NCBI GenBank assembly: GCA_023267415.1
Contig: JAHFNM010000007.1
Span: forward strand, 10,083 to 24,060
Reading direction: 5' to 3'
DNA from: Candidatus Nomurabacteria bacterium
Lineage (GTDB): Bacteria > Patescibacteriota > Minisyncoccia > Phycocordibacterales > UBA9973
Length of the DNA: 13,978 bases
The notes below the pieces were generated by a model that saw nothing but the letters and a program-made list of their open reading frames with translations, searched no databases and was not told the origin of the DNA. This document shows, one piece after another, positions 1 to 4,904 of the stretch (positions are counted from its first letter, which is position 1; every line of letters starts with the position of its first letter). A program made the translations under genes and the position numbers.

Positions 1-77
1 ATATATCCCTTTCGTTCGTTGGAAAGAAATGTCCTGAATTTTGTTATTGCCTCGAGTGCAATACGCATTCCTTTCAT
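1..77 (-). CDS. possible 5' end of an unidentified gene (partial)
   Basis: On the minus strand an ATG at 77 opens a frame that stays open to the window edge: 25 full codons, beginning MKGMRIALEAI and continuing KFRTFLSNERKGY. There is no stop before the edge, so this could be the start of a gene running out of the window. A second in-frame ATG lies at 68, directly preceded by AAAGGA. No family is recognisable from so few residues. The start overlaps (ATGA) the stop of a 22-codon ORF at 74-142, which has a better Shine-Dalgarno-like GGGAG. The real start may therefore be further upstream, with a frame change between the two. Low confidence, because the coding potential rests only on openness. 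Confidence 0.28.
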   Translation of the reverse strand, partial: MKGMRIALEAITKFRTFLSNERKGY

Positions 78-142
78 CGCTTTTTTTGCCCCGCGATGCG
101 GCGATTGTGTGTGTCCCATAGTTGGAAAAGATTTTCTCCCAT
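74..142 (-). other. small ORF (22 aa) upstream of and overlapping the edge ORF
   Basis: ATG at 142 is preceded by GGGAG four bases upstream, one of the few Shine-Dalgarno-like sequences in the window. The frame runs MGENLFQLWDTHNRR and ends IAGQKKR, stopping at a TGA (74-76) that overlaps the ATG of the edge ORF. A run of seven A (minus strand, 81-87) lies just before the stop. One extra A there would join this ORF in frame to the downstream one. It may be a leader peptide, the true N-terminus of the edge gene broken by an indel or slippage, or chance. Confidence 0.25.
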
Positions 143-179
143 GCTACTCCCGCCGGGCAAAAAGTCAATTTGAGGCAGC

Positions 180-214
180 AAAAAAGCCCGGATGATAGGC
201 AACCGGACTTTTTT
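180..214 (-). terminator. intrinsic terminator of the HU gene
   Basis: Twelve-base stem (180-191 with 203-214) around an 11-base loop, flanked by A6 and T6 tracts. The single imperfection becomes a G-U pair only in the minus-strand RNA, so it fits minus-strand transcription, 30 bases after the HU stop codon. Confidence 0.85.
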
Positions 215-244
215 GATTGAGAAACGAGTTAAATAATTTTTAGA

Positions 245-517
245 TTATTTAACTGCGTCCTTGAGGGCCTTAGCTGCACGAAACTTCGGCACTTTCATCG
301 CTGCAACGCTTACCTGCTCTCCGGTTTTTGGATTGCGGGCCATGCGGGCTGCGCGCTGCTTGACCGAGAAGATGCCGAGTCCGGCGATGGATACCTCTCC
401 TCCCTTTTTGAGGGTAGAGACGATCGCATCCATGATGCCGTCTACGACTTCTTCAGCCTGCACTTTCGTGCCGCCGATCTTGCCGTGAACCAAATCTACT
501 ATAGCTGCTTTGTTCAT
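245..517 (-). CDS. hup: HU family DNA-binding protein
   Basis: A 90-residue histone-like protein, the normal HU length. It binds and bends DNA as a dimer and compacts the nucleoid. The N-terminal helical dimerisation part is residues 1-40. The signature beta-arm begins at GLGIFSVKQRAAR (46-58) and continues ARNPKTGE (60-67), including the Pro63 that intercalates between base pairs in the family. Two small departures from the usual GFG...GRNP pattern are Leu47 and Ala60. The ATG at 517 has no Shine-Dalgarno; a 9-bp inverted repeat lies 9 bases upstream of it. The gene appears monocistronic, with a terminator right after the stop. HU versus IHF cannot be decided from sequence alone, but a single short homodimeric-type copy favours HU. 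Confidence 0.95.
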   Translation of the reverse strand: MNKAAIVDLVHGKIGGTKVQAEEVVDGIMDAIVSTLKKGGEVSIAGLGIFSVKQRAARMARNPKTGEQVSVAAMKVPKFRAAKALKDAVK

Positions 518-526
518 ATGTATAGC

Positions 527-549
527 AAGAATTTATACAATAAATTCTT
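527..549 (-). promoter_or_regulatory. inverted repeat in the HU 5' leader
   Basis: Perfect 9-bp arms (527-535 AAGAATTTA and 541-549 TAAATTCTT) separated by 5 bases, ending 9 bases from the HU start codon. In the mRNA it would form a hairpin next to the initiation site. As DNA it could be an operator. Which role it has, if any, is inference. Confidence 0.45.
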
Positions 550-577
550 AACGTTCTTCCTTTTGCAAAAAGAAAAA

Positions 578-589
578 CGAACTAATTCG
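578..589 (-). promoter_or_regulatory. small CGAA-tetraloop-TTCG hairpin in the HU leader
   Basis: CGAA (578-581) and TTCG (586-589) close a four-base loop. With the palindrome GCTCTAGAGC further upstream (604-613) and the hairpin at 527-549, the predicted leader of roughly 120 bases is unusually rich in short inverted repeats. Confidence 0.25.
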
Positions 590-643
590 ACCTTGTTGCT
601 AATGCTCTAGAGCTTCAAGCTAAACAAGCCTAAAACTAAGCGT

Positions 644-671
644 ATTATAGCGATTGGGTCGATTTTGGCCA
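644..671 (-). promoter_or_regulatory. candidate promoter of the HU gene
   Basis: Minus-strand -10 TATAAT (644-649), a perfect match, with a weaker -35 TGGCCA (666-671) at a 16-base spacer. The implied start is near 637, giving a leader of about 120 bases. The -10 is convincing; the -35 is marginal. Confidence 0.5.
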
Positions 672-698
672 TAGTTTGCAAGCTTTTCTATAAAAATA

Positions 699-734
699 CC
701 GTCAAAAAGCCTTATTTTGCAGCAAATTTGACGG
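699..734. repeat. 8-bp inverted repeat with 20-base loop
   Basis: CCGTCAAA (699-706) and TTTGACGG (727-734) are perfect reverse complements around a 20-base loop that itself holds TTTGC-A-GCAAA. On the minus strand the second arm is followed by TATTTTTAT, so a weak terminator is possible. The gap 518-828 otherwise holds only the HU promoter and leader and the terminator at 781-806. No gene is visible in it. Confidence 0.35.
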
Positions 735-780
735 AATATTGGATTTGTATCTTAAAAAATAATGTAACTACGGCAAAGTA

Positions 781-806
781 AAAGCCATCCTTGTAGGGAT
801 GGCTTT
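781..806 (-). terminator. terminator of the beta-rich secreted protein gene
   Basis: Perfect 10-bp stem (781-790 with 797-806) with a 6-base loop. It lies 22 bases after the stop of the minus-strand gene. On the minus strand a T-rich tail (TTTTACTTT) follows the stem. Confidence 0.7.
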
Positions 807-828
807 AAAAATGGTTGTTTTTTGCTTA

Positions 829-1359
829 TTATCCTTTTCCTTGTTGCGGATTCGGAATAATGTGTGTGCTGCGATCGCTTTTCTTTGCTTTTTCTTTCTT
901 CAAAGATAAGTGAATGTTTGTAACTACTCCCATCGACATTGCTGTCGCTCCGGAAAAATTTGTTCCGACTTCGAGATACAGGATGTAGTCGAGGCAGGAA
1001 TTCACCGGCAGGGCCTTTTCGATACCAATGGCACCGTAGCCGCTGGTATTTACGAGGGATTTTACTCCGAAGCAATAGATATCCCAGTTGTGCTTGAGAT
1101 AGTAGCCATTGAGTGATTGGATCGTTGTATCCGATCCGATCGCGAAGTGGTGATGGGTCTTTGCCGTTCCAATGTTGATGGTTGGAGCGAAAGATACCTG
1201 AACCGGCTTCGTCTCACCACCGTGGATGTTCAGAGTCGATTGGGTTGTGATCCATATCCCGGCGCTGAAATCCTCGATAAATGGCTTCTTTTCTTGGGCC
1301 TGCGAATGTAAGGATACGCTGAGGAGTGCAATGGCAAGTAATACTATGATGTTTTTCAT
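829..1359 (-). CDS. secreted beta-strand-rich hypothetical protein
   Basis: No family recognised. From the ATG at 1359 the product is 176 residues, with a clear Sec signal peptide (MKNIIVLLAIALL... ending HSQA-Q, cleavage near residue 21). The mature part is a series of alternating hydrophobic/polar segments, for example SAGIWITTQSTLNI, VQVSFAPTINIG, YILYLEVGTNFSG and MSMGVVTNIHLSL. They read as seven or eight beta strands, resembling a small beta-barrel or lipocalin-like sheet. The tail is basic and disordered. A longer frame begins at 1380, but that ATG overlaps the -10 box of the promoter at 1379-1407, so the transcript would start downstream of it and the 1359 start is preferred. The gene is more AT-rich than its neighbours and monocistronic. 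CPR cells are thought to lack an outer membrane, so a barrel-like secreted protein would be unexpected; a soluble or cell-wall role is as likely. Confidence 0.72.
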   Translation of the reverse strand: MKNIIVLLAIALLSVSLHSQAQEKKPFIEDFSAGIWITTQSTLNIHGGETKPVQVSFAPTINIGTAKTHHHFAIGSDTTIQSLNGYYLKHNWDIYCFGVKSLVNTSGYGAIGIEKALPVNSCLDYILYLEVGTNFSGATAMSMGVVTNIHLSLKKEKAKKSDRSTHIIPNPQQGKG

Positions 1360-1378
1360 GTATGGTGTGTTTGAGTAC

Positions 1379-1407
1379 ATAATAGCATAAAACTACCTAA
1401 AAGTCAA
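1379..1407 (-). promoter_or_regulatory. near-consensus promoter of the beta-rich secreted protein gene
   Basis: Minus-strand -35 TTGACT (1402-1407), a 17-base spacer, and -10 TATTAT (1379-1384): five of six matches in each box at the ideal spacing. The start of transcription would fall near 1372, about 12 bases before the ATG at 1359. Confidence 0.75.
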
Positions 1408-1413
1408 GCAAGC

Positions 1414-1441
1414 AAAAACCACCCTATATAGGGTGGTTTTT
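1414..1441 (-). terminator. perfect 28-bp palindromic terminator of rny
   Basis: The 28 bases read identically on both strands: A5, then a GC-containing stem around TATATA, then T5. It lies 19 bases after the rny stop. Being fully symmetric it can work in both directions. It also separates rny from the promoter at 1379-1407. Confidence 0.88.
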
Positions 1442-1460
1442 GTGCATTCTTGAGAATTTA

Positions 1461-2990
1461 CTATCTTGCGTACTCTATTATGCGGGTCTCTCGGATCATT
1501 GTTACCTTGATCTCTCCTGGGTACTTGAGTTCGGCTTCAATCTTCTTGGCGATGTCGCGGGCGAGTTCTTTTGCTTCGACGTCGGTCACTTTTTCTGGGG
1601 TGACAAAGATGCGGATCTCGCGGCCGGCAGAGAGGGCATAGGTGCGCTCAATGTTTGGGAATGCATTCACGAGCGATTCCATTTCCTGCAAGCGCTTGAG
1701 ATAGTTTTCAACGCTGTCGCGACGTGCGCCAGGGCGTCCGCCCGAGATATTGTCGGCAGTTTGAACGATGACGGCTTCAAGGGTTTCGTGAGGGCAGTCG
1801 TCGTGGTGAGATTTCATCGCCTGGATCACGCGTGGATCGGCGCCGAACTTCTGCAGGATGCGGATACCGATATCGATGTGTGTGCCCTGAACCTCATGGT
1901 CGAGTGCCTTTCCGATGTCGTGCACGAGCGCTCCCTGCTTGGCGATGGCCACGTCAGCACCGAGTTCTTCGGCGATCATGCCGGCAATATGCGTCATCTC
2001 GATCGAGTGCTGGAGCACGTTCTGCCCGTACGATGTGCGGAAGTAGAGGCGTCCGAGGATGGCGATGATGCGCGGATCAAAGTTGAAGATTCCGCATTCG
2101 TATACGGCCTGCTCGCCCTTTTCTTTGATGATCTTATTGATGTCTTCTTTGGCTTTTTCAACCATTTCTTCGATCTTGGCTGGCTGGATGCGGCCGTCGA
2201 GAATGAGATTTTCGAGAGCGACGCGGGCGATCTGGCGGCGGACTGGATCGAATGCCGAGATGATGATGGTGCCCGGAGTTTCATCAACGATGAGTTCGAC
2301 GCCGGCTGCGCGTTCGAATGCGCGGATGTTGCGTCCTTCCTTTCCGATGATCTTGCCCTTGATGTCGTCCGAAGGAATGGCGACGTTGGTCGTCATGATC
2401 TCGGCCGCAGTTGAAGAGGCGAGGCGCTGGATGGATGTGGCAAGGATGTCCTTGGCACGGCGATCCATGCGTTCCTGCGCGTTTTGCTCAAGCTTCTGCA
2501 TGCGGATCATGAGATCTTCTTCGTTCTCGCGCTCCATTTCGCGCACGAGTTCGTTCTTGGCATCTTCGCGGGTGAGGCCGGCCACTTTTTCAAGCGTGGC
2601 TACGCGCTCGGCAAGCATGGCGTCTGCGCGCTCTTTGATCTTCTTGATCTCTTCGATCTTTCCTTTCTGGACTTCGGTTTCTTTGTCGATCTCCGTCTGG
2701 CGGGCATCGAGAAGGCTCTCTTTTTTGATGAGGCGGTCCTCGGTGCGCTTAAAATCCTCGGTCTTCGACTTTTCTATTTCGCGGAGCTCGACATCCTTCT
2801 CTTCGGCCTTCTTCTTGGCCTCGTCGGTGATGCGAGCGGCTTCTTCCTTTGCCCCAACGAGCATCTGTTTGATGTCTATCTCGATGGAACGGCGCTGTCC
2901 GAGCGCGGTGATCTTGCGGAGGTAATATCCGCAAAAAAGACCCACGACAGTGGCGCCTGCTGCAAGCAGCAATGTGATAAATGTTGACAT
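1461..2990 (-). CDS. rny: ribonuclease Y (membrane-anchored endoribonuclease)
   Basis: A 509-residue protein close to the roughly 520 residues of Bacillus RNase Y. It initiates mRNA decay by endonucleolytic cleavage at the inner face of the membrane. An N-terminal membrane anchor (residues 3-23) is followed by a long charged coiled coil (about 30-190). Next come a KH RNA-binding domain (GKIIGKEGRNIR, 212-223) and an HD hydrolase domain with QHSIEMTHIAG (327-337) and the metal-binding H357-D358 in ALVHDIGKA. The family motif GGRPGARRDS follows at 417-426. All catalytic elements are present. The start ATG at 2990 has a weak Shine-Dalgarno-like AGGT five bases upstream, one of few in this window. 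Monocistronic, with its own terminator. The 260-base gap upstream is shared with a divergent gene and shows no clear rny promoter. Confidence 0.96.
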   Translation of the reverse strand: MSTFITLLLAAGATVVGLFCGYYLRKITALGQRRSIEIDIKQMLVGAKEEAARITDEAKKKAEEKDVELREIEKSKTEDFKRTEDRLIKKESLLDARQTEIDKETEVQKGKIEEIKKIKERADAMLAERVATLEKVAGLTREDAKNELVREMERENEEDLMIRMQKLEQNAQERMDRRAKDILATSIQRLASSTAAEIMTTNVAIPSDDIKGKIIGKEGRNIRAFERAAGVELIVDETPGTIIISAFDPVRRQIARVALENLILDGRIQPAKIEEMVEKAKEDINKIIKEKGEQAVYECGIFNFDPRIIAILGRLYFRTSYGQNVLQHSIEMTHIAGMIAEELGADVAIAKQGALVHDIGKALDHEVQGTHIDIGIRILQKFGADPRVIQAMKSHHDDCPHETLEAVIVQTADNISGGRPGARRDSVENYLKRLQEMESLVNAFPNIERTYALSAGREIRIFVTPEKVTDVEAKELARDIAKKIEAELKYPGEIKVTMIRETRIIEYAR

Positions 2991-3202
2991 ACACGACCTA
3001 CCGGTCGGCTAGAAAAGGCTTCGAGTTTTTCGAATCAAAATGACAGGATTGCTATTGTGTGCGCACGGGGAAGTTCCGAATTTCATGATGGTTTGAGAGA
3101 CAAACGAGGTTTTTTCTATACGAACGGCAAACTAAATATATTAAAGTTCGATAAACCCAGAATACCAGAGAAATGTTAAGGTGTCGAGAAAAGGGAGTGA
3201 AT
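2991..3202. other. gene-free part of a divergent intergenic region
   Basis: The 261-base gap between rny and the divergent gene at 3252 holds the plus-strand promoter at 3203-3231 and presumably the rny promoter and leader, for which I find no convincing -10/-35 pair. Small inverted repeats are visible, such as TTCGA/TCGAA near 3020-3034 and an 8-base palindrome GTGCGCAC near 3060. I see no ORF or structured RNA. Confidence 0.4.
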
Positions 3203-3231
3203 TTGACAGATTTGATTAAAAATTGTATTTT
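3203..3231 (+). promoter_or_regulatory. promoter of the 212-aa orphan gene
   Basis: A perfect -35 TTGACA (3203-3208), a 17-base spacer, and -10 TATTTT (3226-3231, four of six). Transcription would start near 3238, leaving about 14 untranslated bases before the ATG at 3252. Confidence 0.7.
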
Positions 3232-3239
3232 AAATACAA
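3223..3239. promoter_or_regulatory. 17-base inverted repeat over the -10 box (operator-like)
   Basis: TTGTATTT (3223-3230) and AAATACAA (3232-3239) are perfect reverse complements around a single T. The element covers the -10 box and the predicted transcription start of the orphan gene, which is where a repressor site would sit. No regulator gene is adjacent, so the role is inferred. Confidence 0.4.
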
Positions 3240-3251
3240 AATTTATTATAT

Positions 3252-3890
3252 ATGCTCATTGTAAGACTACAACCAGACGGCACGAAACCAATCGATGCAT
3301 ACGAGTATGTTTGCGAAATAGTGCGACATCCAGATAAGCCGATATACGAATATTTATTTGAAAGGGATTATCCTAATCTCGCCAGGACCATCATTCATAA
3401 TATGGCTCGAGTTCTAAAAGAGTGCGGGCGAGTTATTACAGAACCGCTTACATCTGGAAAGAAAAAATATGTTGGTATTTATTTCATAAATGCGATCGCT
3501 CTCGAGGCTGGTGCTGGTACATCATGTCATATTATTGCACCGCATATGGCATGTACATATCCCGACTTGACCTACCATTTTGTTTTTGCAGACCTGCTCA
3601 ATGATAACGGCACCGTCAATACATATTGTCATGGTATTGTTGTTTCGAAAGATGGCCATGCATATGATCCGCAGTATGAGTTGTATACGAATGGAACTGC
3701 CGGTTTTGCTGAATTAACCAGAATCATGCGAGGGTACTTTGGTTTTGCAATTCCGACGGCGTATTTGCGAACGATACTTAATTCTCTAGAGGATAGGAGT
3801 AAGCAATCCATTGCTTGGTATTTGTTCAATAAGATTTTTCTGTCGGATGTTGAAACAGATAGTTTCATTCAAAAATTAAAGGTTGCATAA
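3252..3890 (+). CDS. hypothetical protein, possibly papain/transglutaminase-like
   Basis: A 212-residue protein with no recognised family, no signal peptide and no membrane segment, so probably cytoplasmic. Residues 74-140 suggest a cysteine-peptidase-like core. A hydrophobic stretch is followed by Cys92 (GTSCH), then strands containing YHFVFADLL, then CHGIVVSKDG (126-135) and HAYDPQ (136-141). Spacing His127 to Asp139 resembles the His...Asp part of a papain-fold triad, with Cys92 the best nucleophile candidate. This is a shape argument, not a family match. It lies between rny and clpP on the opposite strand, is visibly more AT-rich than both, and has its own strong promoter with an overlapping inverted repeat and its own terminator. 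It was probably acquired independently of its neighbours. The ATG at 3252 follows TATAT with no Shine-Dalgarno. Confidence 0.8.
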   Translation: MLIVRLQPDGTKPIDAYEYVCEIVRHPDKPIYEYLFERDYPNLARTIIHNMARVLKECGRVITEPLTSGKKKYVGIYFINAIALEAGAGTSCHIIAPHMACTYPDLTYHFVFADLLNDNGTVNTYCHGIVVSKDGHAYDPQYELYTNGTAGFAELTRIMRGYFGFAIPTAYLRTILNSLEDRSKQSIAWYLFNKIFLSDVETDSFIQKLKVA

Positions 3891-3906
3891 AAGCACTTAG
3901 ATACAC

Positions 3907-3938
3907 AATTGCCCCGCTCGGTTACGAGCGGGGCAATT
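3907..3938. terminator. bidirectional terminator between convergent orphan gene and clpP
   Basis: Perfect 14-bp stem (3907-3920 with 3925-3938), GC-rich in the middle, closed by a GTTA tetraloop, with T4 after it on the plus strand and AATT at the stem base. It lies 17 bases after the plus-strand stop and 13 bases after the clpP stop on the other strand. Confidence 0.92.
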
Positions 3939-3950
3939 TTAATTTCTAAA

Positions 3951-4541
3951 TTATTTGCTAGATTTGGATTTGATAATGATCTCGTCGATCAGGCCGTATT
4001 TCTTCGCCTCGTCGGCGGTCATGAAGTAGTCGCGGTCGGAATCTTTTTCGATCTGGGCCGGAGTCTTGCCGGTGGCCTTTGCCAATATCTTATTGAGATT
4101 CTCCTTGGTGCGGAGAATGTGGCGGGCGGCGATCTCGATATCGGATGCCTGTCCTTCGGTGCCACCCATCACTTGATGGATCATGACTTCGGAATTCGGC
4201 AGGCAAAAGCGCTTGCCCTTGGCTCCGCAGGCGAGAAGCACGGCTGCAGCTGATGCGGCAATGCCGACACACACGGTCGAGACGTCTGGCTTTATGTGAT
4301 TCATTGTGTCATACATCGCCATCGCAGCAGTGACCGATCCTCCCGGAGAATTAATGTAGAGCTTAATGTCCTTCTTTGGATCTTCATTCTCAAGGAAGAG
4401 GAGCTGGGCAATTACGATGTTTGCAACGTGGTCATCGATCGGTCCGCCAAGGAAGATGATGCGCTCGCGCAAAAGACGCGAGTAGATGTCGTAGGCTCGC
4501 TCGCCGAATTGGGATTTTTCTATGACGGTTGGGATTAACAT
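3951..4541 (-). CDS. clpP: ATP-dependent Clp protease proteolytic subunit
   Basis: A 196-residue serine peptidase, the usual ClpP length. Two heptameric rings form the barrel that degrades proteins fed by a Clp ATPase. The catalytic triad is in place at the classical positions: Ser97 in GIAASA, His122 in VMIHQVMGG and Asp171 in SDRDYFM. The oxyanion-loop motif INSPGGSV is at 63-70. The residue after the catalytic serine is Ala rather than the common Met (AASMG), a mild departure. No propeptide-length extension is seen. There is no clpX or other Clp ATPase in the window, so its partner lies elsewhere. The tig gene lies about 360 bases upstream on the same strand but is separated by a plus-strand gene and a terminator. 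The ATG at 4541 follows AATAT with no Shine-Dalgarno, and a heptad TAG repeat lies 5 bases upstream. Confidence 0.97.
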   Translation of the reverse strand: MLIPTVIEKSQFGERAYDIYSRLLRERIIFLGGPIDDHVANIVIAQLLFLENEDPKKDIKLYINSPGGSVTAAMAMYDTMNHIKPDVSTVCVGIAASAAAVLLACGAKGKRFCLPNSEVMIHQVMGGTEGQASDIEIAARHILRTKENLNKILAKATGKTPAQIEKDSDRDYFMTADEAKKYGLIDEIIIKSKSSK

Positions 4542-4546
4542 ATATT

Positions 4547-4574
4547 TAGTAAGTAGTTAGTAGTAAATAGGAGT
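4547..4574. repeat. heptad TAG repeat in the clpP leader
   Basis: Four consecutive 7-base units in register on the plus strand: TAGTAAG, TAGTTAG, TAGTAAA, TAGGAGT. Bases 4551-4563 (AAGTAGTTAGTAG) recur exactly at 10154-10166. It lies between the clpP -10 box and its start codon. Confidence 0.6.
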
Positions 4575-4586
4575 AGCACGGAACCT

Positions 4587-4615
4587 ACTATAGCAGAAAT
4601 GGGAAATATAGACAA
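4587..4615 (-). promoter_or_regulatory. clpP promoter
   Basis: Minus-strand -35 TTGTCT (4610-4615), a 17-base spacer, and -10 TATAGT (4587-4592) preceded by TGC, an extended -10. Its -35 overlaps that of the divergent promoter at 4609-4636, so the two are back to back on the same bases. The implied leader is about 40 bases and contains the heptad repeat. Confidence 0.6.
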
Positions 4616-4636
4616 TTCCAGGAAATCTTGTATACT
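4609..4636 (+). promoter_or_regulatory. promoter of the 67-aa membrane protein gene
   Basis: Plus-strand -35 TAGACA (4609-4614), a 16-base spacer, and -10 TATACT (4631-4636): five of six matches in each box. Transcription would start near 4643, about 14 bases before the ATG at 4657. Confidence 0.6.
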
Positions 4637-4656
4637 AAAATCCTAAATCGCTCTTT

Positions 4657-4860
4657 ATGCTTCTACACAAATACATAGTGTTGTTTTCCGATGGTATTGA
4701 TTGGCATGGTATTAATGACCAACAGCAAAAACTAAGCGCCACCGCTCAATTAATTGCTGGCCTTCTCCTCCTATTATTTATCGTTATTTGCCGATACGCG
4801 ATAAATAAAAAGACAGAAAAAGAAAAACCAAAACGGCATCCTGACAAACATGTCTTGTAA
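4657..4860 (+). CDS. small single-pass membrane protein, unknown function
   Basis: A 67-residue protein with one strong transmembrane helix (about residues 28-47, containing AGLLLLLFIVI). A lysine/arginine-rich tail follows (INKKTEKEKPKRHPDK). By the positive-inside rule the tail is cytoplasmic and the N-terminal 26 residues are outside. No family recognised. It has a good promoter, a short SD-less leader and a terminator directly after the stop, which supports it being a real gene despite its size. AT-rich, and opposite in direction to clpP and tig between which it lies. Its divergent promoter shares bases with that of clpP, so the two may influence each other. Confidence 0.62.
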   Translation: MLLHKYIVLFSDGIDWHGINDQQQKLSATAQLIAGLLLLLFIVICRYAINKKTEKEKPKRHPDKHVL

Positions 4861-4864
4861 AATC

Positions 4865-4893
4865 ATAAAGCCCCGCACTGAGCGGGGTTTTAT
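4865..4893. terminator. bidirectional terminator between the 67-aa gene and tig
   Basis: GC stem CCCCGC/GCGGGG (4871-4876 with 4882-4887), extended by A/T pairs and one G-U, with a 5-base loop. T-rich on the plus-strand side and TTTAT on the minus-strand side. It lies between convergent stops, 4 bases after the plus-strand gene and 11 bases after tig. Confidence 0.85.
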
Positions 4894-4904
4894 TTATTGA
4901 AAAA

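Noticed and set aside
752..1075. 107-codon minus-strand frame overlapping the end of the beta-rich protein gene
   Set aside because: It overlaps in another frame, runs through the terminator hairpin at 781-806, and the product is basic and low in features. The signal-peptide frame is better supported.
1440..2414. 324-codon open frame on the plus strand opposite rny
   Set aside because: It is antisense to a complete RNase Y with all motifs. Its leucine/phenylalanine/aspartate-rich composition is what reverse-complemented codon bias gives, and it has no promoter of its own.
3055..3070. GTGCGCAC palindrome in the rny upstream region
   Set aside because: An 8-base palindrome is expected by chance at this scale, and it aligns with no promoter element.
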